Part shown: piece after piece, positions 1-5,062 of the stretch
How positions within the stretch are numbered: position 1 is the stretch's first letter
Layout of the letters: every line of letters starts with the position of its first letter
NCBI GenBank assembly: GCA_030550225.1
Contig: JAUQPV010000195.1
Location: forward strand, 1-5,448
DNA length: 5,448 nucleotides
DNA from: Acidobacteriota bacterium
Lineage (GTDB): Bacteria > Acidobacteriota > HRBIN11
Reading direction: 5' to 3'
Notes under the pieces: generated by a model
What the model was told of the DNA's origin: nothing
Databases searched by the model: none
Seen by the model: only the letters and a program-made list of their open reading frames with translations
Translations under genes and position numbers: made by a program

Positions 1-22
1 AATCGGTTAGACACCTGGAACC

Positions 23-112
23 CGTCTCAAAAGTCCCTGACCCCAGGGAGAAAGAAGCTCTGGATCGAGGCCCTCACCCTGCCCTCTCCCCCAGGGGGAG
101 GGTTTTGAGACG
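23..112. repeat. Inverted-repeat element with CCCTC/GGGAG core
   Basis: A perfect 10-bp inverted repeat bounds the element: CGTCTCAAAA at 23-32 and TTTTGAGACG at 103-112. The right half contains an imperfect palindrome, CCCTCTCCCCC at 82-92 facing GGGGGAGGG at 94-102. The left half contains a small CCCTG/CAGGG hairpin around 35-48. There is no open reading frame, so this resembles a non-coding dispersed palindromic or MITE-like element. A related copy lies near 4435-4535 and also carries a GTCTCA-type flank and CCCTCTCCC arms. The element could also be read as a transcription terminator for a gene to the left of the window, because the right arm is followed by TTTT. How it spreads is not visible. 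Confidence 0.55.
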
Positions 113-124
113 AGTTCATAGGTA

Positions 125-180
125 ATCTCGCATTCCGCATCTCGTATCTTGCATCTTGTATCCCGCATCCTGCATCATAG
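125..180 (+). repeat. Heptanucleotide tandem array, unit ATCYYGY
   Basis: Eight consecutive 7-bp units in perfect phase: ATCTCGC, ATTCCGC, ATCTCGT, ATCTTGC, ATCTTGT, ATCCCGC, ATCCTGC and a degenerate last unit ATCATAG. The variation is concentrated in the Y positions. The array ends 28 bp before the SOD start codon, so it probably lies in the SOD leader or promoter region. The same unit recurs as its reverse complement at 1668-1737, in front of the minus-strand cheW gene. It resembles the short tandemly repeated heptamers known from cyanobacteria and some other bacteria. Its function is unknown. Confidence 0.85.
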
Positions 181-195
181 CACCATGACCTGTAC

Positions 196-200
196 GGAGG
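196..200 (+). promoter_or_regulatory. Ribosome binding site of the SOD gene
   Basis: GGAGG lies 8 nt before the ATG at 209. It decides the start: the in-frame ATGs at 149 and 185 lie in or just after the heptamer array, have no such site, and would place extra residues before the signal peptide. Confidence 0.85.
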
Positions 201-208
201 GAGTGACG

Positions 209-760
209 ATGCGGAGCTATCGCTTTCTGCAAGGATTCACGCTGGGAATCATGGTCTGGGCTCTTGGGGCTCTGCCGGTCGACGCCCAGGCACTGCCCGA
301 CGGGGCCAAGGCGGTGGCCATCGTGCGAGGCTTCACGAATCCCGACATCCAGGGCACTTTTACCCTTACCCAAGCGGACGACAAGTCGGTGCGCATCACG
401 GGCGAGGTCCGGGGCCTGCCCCCGAAGACCACCCTGGCGATTCACGTTCATGAGTGGGGCGACTGCCGGAATCCAGATGCCCCAGGCGCCCACTTCGACC
501 CCCACAAGAGCGGCAAGCACGGACACCCGAATGACCCCGTCGGTTCTCATCATGCCGGCGACCTGCCGAATTTGGAGACCGACGACCAGGGCGTGGCCCG
601 TATCGACTTCACGACCCAAGCCTTCACGCTCGATATGTCGCCGACGTCTGTCATCGGGCGTGCCATCATCATTCATGAAAAAGCCGACGACTATAAGTCG
701 CAACCGGCCGGGGCGGCCGGTGGCCGGATCGCCTGCGGGGTCATCGGTTGGGCCAAGTAG
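209..760 (+). CDS. sodC: Cu/Zn superoxide dismutase, secreted
   Basis: The 183-residue product converts superoxide to oxygen and hydrogen peroxide outside the cytoplasm, most likely in the periplasm. Residues 1-26 look like a Sec signal peptide: basic start, hydrophobic stretch 7-22, cleavage after VDA26. The mature part shows the whole Cu/Zn SOD signature. By alignment to the family, copper ligands are H79, H81, the bridging H95 (in GAHFDP) and H156. Zinc ligands are H95, H104, H115 and D118. The disulfide pair is C86 and C176, and the active-site arginine is R173 in GGRIACGVIG. Length is normal for a bacterial SodC. Methionine 1 is chosen from the GGAGG site and the signal peptide. There is no lipobox cysteine, so the enzyme is probably soluble. 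It converges with cheW. A heptamer array occupies its leader, and I see no clear promoter. Confidence 0.95.
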   Translation: MRSYRFLQGFTLGIMVWALGALPVDAQALPDGAKAVAIVRGFTNPDIQGTFTLTQADDKSVRITGEVRGLPPKTTLAIHVHEWGDCRNPDAPGAHFDPHKSGKHGHPNDPVGSHHAGDLPNLETDDQGVARIDFTTQAFTLDMSPTSVIGRAIIIHEKADDYKSQPAGAAGGRIACGVIGWAK

Positions 761-779
761 GGCGCAAGATCCGTCCTAC
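757..779 (+). terminator. Possible hairpin at the SOD stop codon
   Basis: GTAGGGCG (757-764) can pair with CGTCCTAC (772-779) across a 7-nt loop, with one G-U pair in the RNA. The TAG stop is inside the stem. No U-tract follows, so it is at best a weak intrinsic terminator or an mRNA 3'-end stabiliser. Confidence 0.35.
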
Positions 780-797
780 GCCGATAAGCTCGGTCCG

Positions 798-814
798 GGC
801 CCTCCTACAGGGCC
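798..814 (-). terminator. Small hairpin at the cheW stop codon
   Basis: GGCCCT (798-803) and AGGGCC (809-814) form a 6-bp perfect stem with a 5-nt loop. The minus-strand stop codon (805-807) lies in the loop. It sits in the 44-bp gap between two convergent genes, where a bidirectional terminator would be expected, but neither side has a U-tract. Confidence 0.35.
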
Positions 815-1635
815 AAGAAGCGGTTTAAGTCCAACACGCCGATGATTCGGTCGCCGTGTTGCACGATACCCTGCAGGAATTCCGACTTCTCGGGCGGTAA
901 GTGGAACGGCGGCGGTAGGATGGCCTCCGGCGAAACACGGTATACGTAAGATTGGCGCTCAATGGAGAGTCCGACCCGGTCGTCCCCATCTTGTAAGACC
1001 AGGACCCACAGGCGCGTCGTATCCGGCGCCGGGAGACCCAACCGGCGGTGTGTGTCGTAGACCACGACCATGCGCCCTCGGAGGCTCATGACCCCCCGGA
1101 CTTCCGGCGGAGCCCCCGGGACTCGGGTGAATACCTCGACGGATTCCATCGGGGTAGCGGCCTTCTCCTCGACAGACTGGACCCACCGGACGGACCAGAT
1201 GTATCGGACCTGAGCGAGAGGGACGGCATACCACTCCCCGGCCAGCGAGAACACCAAAAGGGCCTCCGTCGGCTTGACCGTCTCCGCCGTCGGCCGCGCC
1301 GGGCCATGAATCAGAGCCGGGGCGCCCTTCAGCAGGCGGGCCAGGATTTGGACCGGCGCGGCGGGTCGACTCTCGGGCGGCACCAGCCGGCTTTCCTGAG
1401 CCTCAGGCCGACTGGCGGCAGACTCAGGAACCGGCGGCGCTGGGACCGGGACCTCGGCCAGCGCCGTCGGCGGGGCCGTGGGCGGCGTCTCCGACAGCGT
1501 CTGCGGCTTCGGGGCCTCCGCAGGCGGCGGACCCTCCACGACCTCCGGCGGGGCCTGCGCCCTATCCGGAGATTCCGGCCGGGACGTCGCCTTCTGTGCT
1601 CGCGCCTTGCGCCGGACCCGAGCGATGTCGACCAT
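805..1635 (-). CDS. CheW-domain protein with Pro/Ala-rich N-terminal tail
   Basis: The protein has 276 residues. The C-terminal half (about 124-276) is a CheW domain, the SH3-like adaptor that couples chemoreceptors to the CheA kinase at the inner membrane. The clearest segments are TEALLVFSLAGEWYAVPL (123-140), the family hallmark VRGVMSLRGRMVVVYD (179-194), and the last strands FLQGIVQHGDRIIGVLDL (253-270). The first ~16 residues are basic (VRRKARAQK). Residues 20-118 are rich in Pro, Ala and Glu and look disordered; ordinary CheW proteins (about 150-170 residues) lack this tail. The ATG at 1635 is chosen because GAGGT lies 8 nt upstream and because the longer reading frame runs into heptamer repeats. 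No cheA, receptor or methylation gene is nearby. It could serve a non-flagellar chemosensory array or act as a stand-alone adaptor. The domain call is firm; the pathway is inference. Confidence 0.88.
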   Translation of the reverse strand: MVDIARVRRKARAQKATSRPESPDRAQAPPEVVEGPPPAEAPKPQTLSETPPTAPPTALAEVPVPAPPVPESAASRPEAQESRLVPPESRPAAPVQILARLLKGAPALIHGPARPTAETVKPTEALLVFSLAGEWYAVPLAQVRYIWSVRWVQSVEEKAATPMESVEVFTRVPGAPPEVRGVMSLRGRMVVVYDTHRRLGLPAPDTTRLWVLVLQDGDDRVGLSIERQSYVYRVSPEAILPPPFHLPPEKSEFLQGIVQHGDRIIGVLDLNRFLAL

Positions 1636-1643
1636 TGCACCCG

Positions 1644-1648
1644 ACCTC
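1644..1648 (-). promoter_or_regulatory. Ribosome binding site of the CheW-domain gene
   Basis: On the minus strand GAGGT lies 8 nt before the ATG at 1635. It supports the shorter start over the in-frame ATG at 1752, which would translate the heptamer array. Confidence 0.7.
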
Positions 1649-1667
1649 GAGAAAGAACATGATAAAT

Positions 1668-1737
1668 CTGGGATGCAGGATACAAGATGCGGGATGTGGG
1701 ATGCAAGATGCGGGGTACGACATACGGGACGTGGGAT
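1668..1737 (-). repeat. Heptanucleotide tandem array, unit ATCYYGY on the minus strand
   Basis: Ten contiguous 7-bp units on the plus strand: CTGGGAT, GCAGGAT, ACAAGAT, GCGGGAT, GTGGGAT, GCAAGAT, GCGGGGT, ACGACAT, ACGGGAC, GTGGGAT. The phase is perfect. Read on the minus strand, towards the cheW start codon 32 bp away, the unit is the same ATCYYGY seen in front of SOD. The units furthest from the gene are the most degenerate. It lies in the divergent region shared with the histidine kinase. Confidence 0.85.
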
Positions 1738-1794
1738 TTTACGAAGGGACAAGCGCTTGGGGCTTTGGCGACGGCTTTTCCCGACCCCTACCCC

Positions 1795-1890
1795 AATCTG
1801 CCCATCTGCCGACTGCCGACCTGCCCATTCAAATCTTGGCGAATGGCGAACGGTGCCCTATGGGCCGGCCTGCCGACTGCCTCATCTGCC
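1795..1890 (+). repeat. Low-complexity 7-8-bp repeats upstream of the kinase
   Basis: Units ending in CTGCC recur: AATCTGCC, CATCTGCC, GACTGCC, GACCTGCC at 1795-1825, then GACTGCC and CATCTGCC again at 1874-1890. Between them is an exact tandem heptamer, TGGCGAA twice (1837-1850). The last unit abuts the kinase ribosome binding site. The spacing is less regular than in the ATCYYGY arrays. No convincing promoter could be picked out; TTGGCG at 1836 with CTATGG 16 bp later is too weak to call. Confidence 0.6.
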
Positions 1891-1902
1891 TAAAGGTTTT
1901 CC

Positions 1903-3150
1903 GTGATGACGTGGATTGGGCTCCTCATCGGTATCACCCTTGGCGTACTCCTGTACCGCTATTACGCCCGCTGGATCTTGCGGGACCTCCTCCGCAAAGT
2001 CCGTCCCGTCCCTCAACGCTTGGGCCCCCTGTTCCCGACCCTCCATTCTCTTTACCACGCGATGCGGGACCAGGTCGCTTCCCTTCAGGGTCAGGCCCGG
2101 CAGCTGGCCGACTCTCTGGAAGCGATGCAGGCGATCTTCCGTCACCTCGGGACGCCCTTCCTGATCGTCGATGCGGAGGGCCGCCTGACATTTTGGAACC
2201 CGGCCGCTCAACAACTCCTGAGCCTCCCCGCGCCCTCGGATACGACCGGTCCCGTGTATTACTGGATGGCTGACTTTGACGCCTTCATGCAGGAACGCCT
2301 CCAGCGCCTCCTGAAGAACCCCGAGAACGCCCAGTGGCTGTGGGACCGCTCGGAGGACCGGAACACTTACGAGGTCACAGCCTGGGTCCTCCAGACGAAT
2401 CCCCTGCAGGTCGCCCTCCTCATCGTGAACCGCTCGGTCGAGGTCCGCCTCTCCCAGTATAAGGCCGAGGTCATCGCCCAACTGACCCACGACTTGCGGA
2501 CACCCGTGACGGCCCTTACGCAGGCCATCGAGCTCCTCCGCCAACATCCGAGCCCGCCTGAGTGGGCCGAGGTCGTCGACATCATCGAACGGCAGGTCCG
2601 GCGGCTTCAGCAGTTTGTCGAACGCGTCGAGGCCCTCTACCAGACCGAGCGGCCCGAGCCGGTCGAGCCCCCCCAGGTCGTGTCTCTCTCAGAGGTCCTC
2701 CACCGCGTCGTCCGAGACCTCGAGGCGTCCTATCGGTCCAAGGGCGTCACGATCCGGGCCGATATCGCCCCGGATGTCTGCGTCCGGGGATGGCCTCAGT
2801 GGCTCGAGACCCTCTGTGTCAACCTCCTGGACAACGCCCTGAAGTTTTCCATGCACGGCCAGCAGGTGTGGGTCCGCCTCGTCCGCCAGGACGGACAGGC
2901 CGTCCTGACCGTCCGGGACGAGGGCCCCGGTATCCCGCCGGACGAACAGGCCCGCATCTTCGACCGATTTTTTCGGGGCCGCTGGGCCGTCCAGACGGGC
3001 ATGCCCGGCTCGGGCCTGGGCCTCAGTATCGTCAAACACATCGTCCTCCGCCACGGCGGCCAGGTCCAAGTCCGTTCGACCTTGGGGGCCGGGACCGAAT
3101 TCATCGTGACTTTGCCGCTGTCTGAGGGCGATAAGGCAGTGAGGCAATAG
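1903..3150 (+). CDS. PAS-containing membrane sensor histidine kinase
   Basis: The 415-residue protein autophosphorylates on a histidine and would pass phosphate to a response regulator. One transmembrane helix (residues 4-20) is followed by a basic stretch and no periplasmic domain. The region 45-80 looks helical, like a linker. A PAS-like domain follows (about 80-178, with FLIVDAEGRLTFWNPAAQQLL). The dimerisation domain has the H-box LTHDLRTP with phospho-acceptor H196. The ATPase domain shows N-box NLLDNALKFS (307-316), G1 DEGPGIP (339-345), F-box IFDRFFRG (352-359) and G2 GSGLGLSIVKH (369-379). The layout resembles PhoR-like kinases with one short membrane anchor. Start is GTG 1903 or ATG 1906; AAAGG at 1892-1896 suits either. 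No response regulator is adjacent. The last codons and the stop lie inside a GGCARTRA-like repeat. Confidence 0.93.
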   Translation: MMTWIGLLIGITLGVLLYRYYARWILRDLLRKVRPVPQRLGPLFPTLHSLYHAMRDQVASLQGQARQLADSLEAMQAIFRHLGTPFLIVDAEGRLTFWNPAAQQLLSLPAPSDTTGPVYYWMADFDAFMQERLQRLLKNPENAQWLWDRSEDRNTYEVTAWVLQTNPLQVALLIVNRSVEVRLSQYKAEVIAQLTHDLRTPVTALTQAIELLRQHPSPPEWAEVVDIIERQVRRLQQFVERVEALYQTERPEPVEPPQVVSLSEVLHRVVRDLEASYRSKGVTIRADIAPDVCVRGWPQWLETLCVNLLDNALKFSMHGQQVWVRLVRQDGQAVLTVRDEGPGIPPDEQARIFDRFFRGRWAVQTGMPGSGLGLSIVKHIVLRHGGQVQVRSTLGAGTEFIVTLPLSEGDKAVRQ

Positions 3151-3160
3151 GCAGGCCTTA
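3132..3160 (+). terminator. Possible hairpin around the kinase stop codon
   Basis: TAAGGC (3132-3137) and GCCTTA (3155-3160) are perfect 6-bp complements flanking a 17-nt loop that contains the TAG stop (3148-3150). No U-tract follows. The sequence between is itself repetitive, with GGCA about every 7-8 bp, so the pairing may be incidental. Confidence 0.25.
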
Positions 3161-3169
3161 CGCGTATAG

Positions 3170-3204
3170 ATTGCGGGATTGCGAATTGCGGATTGGGAAT
3201 TGAG
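3170..3204 (+). repeat. Heptanucleotide array, unit AATTGCG/GATTGCG
   Basis: Five units, the first one base longer: GATTGCGG, GATTGCG, AATTGCG, GATTGGG, AATTGAG. The array starts 20 bp after the kinase stop. It keeps the 7-bp period of the other arrays but uses a different, more AT-rich unit. Confidence 0.75.
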
Positions 3205-3266
3205 GAGTCCGATAACAGAGGGTGTCCTTGTTGAGCGTCCCCAGTTATGTACCCCAGAGACGCCGC

Positions 3267-3320
3267 CAGATCCGCTCGGTTCGGGGAGACCGAATGGATT
3301 CGGCTCTTCCGGCCCTTCGA
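3267..3320 (+). repeat. Dispersed ~55-bp repeat, copy 1
   Basis: This stretch matches 5307-5361 at roughly four positions in five with one 1-bp gap. The best part, ATGGATTCGGCTCTTCCGGC and the six bases after it, differs from the second copy at only two of 26 positions. Inside it TTCGG and CCGAA can form a small hairpin. No gene fits it. In frame it would read MDSALPALR, but the frame then runs through heptamer repeats and is not credible as a protein. Confidence 0.6.
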
Positions 3321-3325
3321 AAAAT

Positions 3326-3410
3326 CGGTGCTCGGTGCTGGGTGTTGGGTGTTAGGTGTTGGGTTCTTGAAAAAAGGGACCCAACACCCAGCACCCAACA
3401 CCAAACACCC
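3326..3410. repeat. Large inverted repeat built from GGGTGTT heptamers
   Basis: The left arm is six heptamers: CGGTGCT, CGGTGCT, GGGTGTT, GGGTGTT, AGGTGTT, GGGTTCT. The right arm is the complement in inverted order: ACCC then AACACCC, AGCACCC, AACACCA, AACACCC. Arms 3333-3364 and 3379-3410 pair at 27 of 32 positions around a 14-nt A-rich loop, giving a very stable stem-loop. It lies between the kinase and the biotin ligase, ending 43 bp before the ligase start. It could stop transcription from the kinase, shape the ligase leader, or be a neutral repeat. Confidence 0.85.
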
Positions 3411-3453
3411 ATTCTGTCTGAAAAACCGTGCTTCCGGACGATGGAAAAGGCTG

Positions 3454-4287
3454 ATGGGACGCTCTCCTTACGGGTCAAGCCGTTTGGACTACGACGTGGA
3501 CCGGCTCCGGCGGCATGTCCGGTCTCATGACTGCGCGGCGGCCCTTCATTATGCGTCGACCGTCGACTCGACGAACCAGTGGGCGAAACGGATTTTCGCC
3601 GAGACCCCGCACGGGTCCGTCCTTTTGGCCGACACCCAGACGGCCGGCCGGGGCCGCTTCGGTCGAACCTGGTACTCCCCGCCAGGCGTCAGTATCTACA
3701 TGAGTTGGATCGTCAAAGCGACCGACCTCCCGGCCGCCGGCGTGTTCTGGCATTTCGCCGCCGCCTGGGCCGTGGCCTGTGTCCTGGAGAAGGACTTGCC
3801 CGACATCGAGGCCAAATGGCCGAACGACTTATGGGTCCAGGGCCGGAAGTTGGCCGGATTCCTGACCGAACTGCTGTATACTGGGTCCCGACCTCAGGGG
3901 ATCGTCGTGGGCATCGGTCTGAACGTACACACGGCTGAGTGGCCCCTCTCGATGGACGTCCGCCCCATCAGTCTCGAGGAGGCCACGGGCCGTCGGTGGG
4001 ACCGGACGGATTTGGTCATCGCCGTCGTGGACGCCCTGGCTCAGGCCCAACGCCTCTGGCAAGCAGGCTATGCGACGGCCCTACTCCATGAGTGGTTCCG
4101 GAAAGCCCGATGGCAACCCGGTCAGACGGCCTACCTACGTGTGCAGGGCCGCCTCCGTCCGGGTCGGATCGCCGCCGTCGAGGCCGACGGAAGCCTCCGG
4201 GTTCAACTACCCGAAACGGCTGACGTCGTGCGCTTCTCCATCGAGGAGGCCTTAGGATGGAAGCCGGCGTCGGGTCTTGGGTGGTAG
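3454..4287 (+). CDS. birA: Biotin-[acetyl-CoA-carboxylase] ligase, class I
   Basis: The enzyme makes biotinyl-5'-AMP from biotin and ATP and transfers biotin to the lysine of the biotin carrier protein of acetyl-CoA carboxylase and similar enzymes in the cytoplasm. At 277 residues it is the monofunctional form: the N-terminal winged-helix repressor domain of E. coli BirA is absent. Motifs in order are DSTN (38-41), the ATP/biotin loop QTAGRGRFGRTW (62-73), KWPNDLW (121-127), KLAGFLTEL with the conserved K132, GIGLNV (153-158), and a C-terminal SH3-like domain (about 222-270). The ATG at 3454 has AAAAGG only 3 nt upstream, which is too close to be ideal. TTG 3484 is an alternative. The frame stays open back to 3247, but that stretch is heptamer repeat and is not part of the gene. 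No pantothenate kinase gene follows, although it is a common partner. Confidence 0.94.
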   Translation: MGRSPYGSSRLDYDVDRLRRHVRSHDCAAALHYASTVDSTNQWAKRIFAETPHGSVLLADTQTAGRGRFGRTWYSPPGVSIYMSWIVKATDLPAAGVFWHFAAAWAVACVLEKDLPDIEAKWPNDLWVQGRKLAGFLTELLYTGSRPQGIVVGIGLNVHTAEWPLSMDVRPISLEEATGRRWDRTDLVIAVVDALAQAQRLWQAGYATALLHEWFRKARWQPGQTAYLRVQGRLRPGRIAAVEADGSLRVQLPETADVVRFSIEEALGWKPASGLGW

Positions 4288-4377
4288 CAGAGCGGTGGAA
4301 CCCGTGAAAACGGCGTCGGGACTGGCCTTTTCCATCGCATCGGGAAACACGATTGTTCAAGCGAAGGGACGAGTCTC

Positions 4378-4420
4378 GAGGGACGCGACCGGAGGGCATT
4401 CATCTCGTCACGCGTCCCTC
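4378..4420 (+). terminator. Perfect 10-bp inverted repeat downstream of birA
   Basis: GAGGGACGCG (4378-4387) and CGCGTCCCTC (4411-4420) are exact complements around a 23-nt loop. An overlapping alternative pairs GGACGAG (4367-4373) with CTCGTC (4404-4409). It could be a terminator, but it is 90 bp past the stop and has no U-tract. A regulatory or repeat origin is as likely. Confidence 0.35.
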
Positions 4421-4453
4421 TGGTATCCTGAAGCGGTCTCATAAATTCCACAG

Positions 4454-4522
4454 CCCCTCTCCCCGTGGGAGAGGGGTCAGGGGAGAGAGCCCTCCCCCGG
4501 CCCTCTCCCACGGGGAAAGGGG
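4454..4522. repeat. CCCTCTCCC palindromic element, nested inverted repeat
   Basis: The two 22-bp arms (4454-4475 and 4501-4522) are inverted copies differing at one position. Each arm is itself a hairpin: CCCCTCTCCC-cgt-GGGAGAGGGG at 4454-4476 is a perfect 10-bp stem. A GTCTCATAAA flank at 4436-4445 resembles the GTCTCAAAA end of the element at 23-112. It is a non-coding dispersed palindrome of a type seen in many GC-rich genomes. It ends 39 bp before the next start codon and so probably falls in that gene's leader or promoter region. Confidence 0.8.
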
Positions 4523-4561
4523 TTTCTGAAATAGGTTCCTATCACTCCCCGGGGGCATACG

Positions 4562-4795
4562 ATGAAAAGAGCAGTGCTTCGAACTTTGCGACGCGTCGCC
4601 GGCGCCATCCTCCTCTTGGCCGGCATCGCCGGCCTGTTCCTGCCGGTCCTCCAGGGGGTCCTCCTGATCGCCTTGGGCCTCTACCTCTTGGGGATTCAAC
4701 CCCCCCGGTGGGTTCGCGAACGCCTCCATAAAATCCGCCGCTCTCCGGCCTCTCCGACGACCCCGCCGTCACCGACCTCCGGGGACGAGGCGTGA
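4562..4795 (+). CDS. Small two-helix membrane protein, PGPGW/DUF454-like
   Basis: The 77-residue product has a basic N-terminus (KRAVLRTLRR), two hydrophobic segments (about 12-27 and 32-45) joined by a tight turn at FLPVLQG (26-32), an amphipathic basic stretch (PPRWVRERLHKIRR), and a Pro/Ser/Thr-rich tail ending GDEA. The pattern of a Gly-rich helix, then LP-x-LQG, then a hydrophobic helix recalls the small PGPGW and DUF454 families of inner-membrane proteins, whose function is not established. The positive-inside rule places both ends in the cytoplasm. GGGGG at 4551-4555 is a weak ribosome binding site 6 nt before the ATG. Strong third-position G/C and the membrane pattern support a real gene. 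The family assignment is tentative. Confidence 0.72.
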   Translation: MKRAVLRTLRRVAGAILLLAGIAGLFLPVLQGVLLIALGLYLLGIQPPRWVRERLHKIRRSPASPTTPPSPTSGDEA

Positions 4796-4809
4796 CAGAG
4801 CCGTTCGGT
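4796..4809 (+). repeat. 14-bp exact match to the start of the dispersed repeat
   Basis: CAGAGCCGTTCGGT here is identical to 5307-5320, the left end of dispersed repeat copy 2, and begins immediately after the stop codon of the 77-residue gene. Beyond 14 bp the similarity fades, so this may be a truncated copy or chance. Confidence 0.35.
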
Positions 4810-4915
4810 CCGGACGCAGGGCGGATGACCCACGAGCCGCTTTGTCCCGTCCGTCCCGCTTGGGAACGCGTCTTGTCCGATCCCGCCCTTGCAAACCCCA
4901 GATGTTGTAGTAGGG

Positions 4916-4944
4916 TTGCATCATATCCATAAAAGTTGTATAAT
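4916..4944 (+). promoter_or_regulatory. Sigma-70-type promoter of the 29-codon gene
   Basis: TTGCAT (4916-4921) and a consensus TATAAT (4939-4944) are separated by exactly 17 bp. Transcription would start near 4951, giving a leader of about 22 nt that carries the GGAGG site. It is by far the best promoter in the window and sits in a locally AT-rich patch. Confidence 0.85.
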
Positions 4945-4961
4945 AGGATGAAATCCCTTGT

Positions 4962-4966
4962 GGAGG
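4962..4966 (+). promoter_or_regulatory. Strong ribosome binding site of the 29-codon gene
   Basis: GGAGG lies 6 nt before the ATG at 4973, inside the short predicted leader. It is the main evidence, together with the promoter, that this tiny frame is translated. Confidence 0.8.
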
Positions 4967-4972
4967 TGTCCG

Positions 4973-5062
4973 ATGCCTGCAGCCCGCAAGACCACGGCGA
5001 AACGCACGACCGCGAAGAAGAAGACGACCGCCAAGAAGACGACCAAGAAGGGCAAGAAGTAA
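4973..5062 (+). CDS. 29-residue lysine/threonine-rich basic peptide, histone-H1-tail-like
   Basis: The product begins MPAARKTTAKRTTAKKK and ends KKGKK. Of 29 residues, 11 are Lys, 2 Arg, 8 Thr and 5 Ala, with no acidic residue, a net charge near +13. The motif TTAK(K/R) recurs every 5-6 residues. Such sequence is typical of the disordered DNA-binding tails of bacterial histone H1-like proteins and of extended HU proteins, but here it stands alone with no globular domain. Consensus promoter, 22-nt leader, GGAGG and a hairpin at the stop codon make it a complete transcription unit. Codons for the repeated residues vary (ACC ACG, then ACG ACC; GCG, GCC), arguing for selection on the peptide rather than simple DNA repetition. 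A role in binding DNA, RNA or another polyanion is inference. I do not recognise a named family. Confidence 0.75.
   Translation: MPAARKTTAKRTTAKKKTTAKKTTKKGKK

Noticed and set aside
125..180. Possible CRISPR array from repeated units
   Set aside because: The units are 7 bp and contiguous with no spacers; the same holds for the arrays at 1668-1737 and 3326-3410.
116..703. Long minus-strand open frame opposite sodC
   Set aside because: It is a shadow of the SOD gene; all metal ligands and the signal peptide are in the plus-strand frame.
1048..1662. Long plus-strand open frame opposite cheW, Arg-rich
   Set aside because: It is a shadow frame of GC-rich coding DNA; the CheW motifs are on the minus strand.
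1636..1752. N-terminal extension of the CheW-domain protein
   Set aside because: It is the translation of the heptamer array, and a good ribosome binding site supports the start at 1635.
1836..1863. Promoter for the histidine kinase (TTGGCG, 16 bp, CTATGG)
   Set aside because: Both hexamers are poor, and the -35 candidate overlaps the TGGCGAA tandem repeat.
3247..3453. N-terminal extension of the biotin ligase that could have been a BirA repressor domain
   Set aside because: The extension has no helix-turn-helix pattern and translates the dispersed repeat and heptamer arrays; the known fold begins shortly after 3484.
3222..3530. Open frame of about 100 codons (MDSALPALRK...) spanning the heptamer hairpin
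   Set aside because: Its codons are the inverted heptamer repeats, giving Trp/Cys/Val-rich then Pro/Thr/Gln-rich nonsense, and it overlaps birA out of frame.
4257..4307. Start of a pantothenate kinase gene overlapping the birA stop (ATG at 4257)
   Set aside because: The frame closes after 16 codons and shows no kinase motif.
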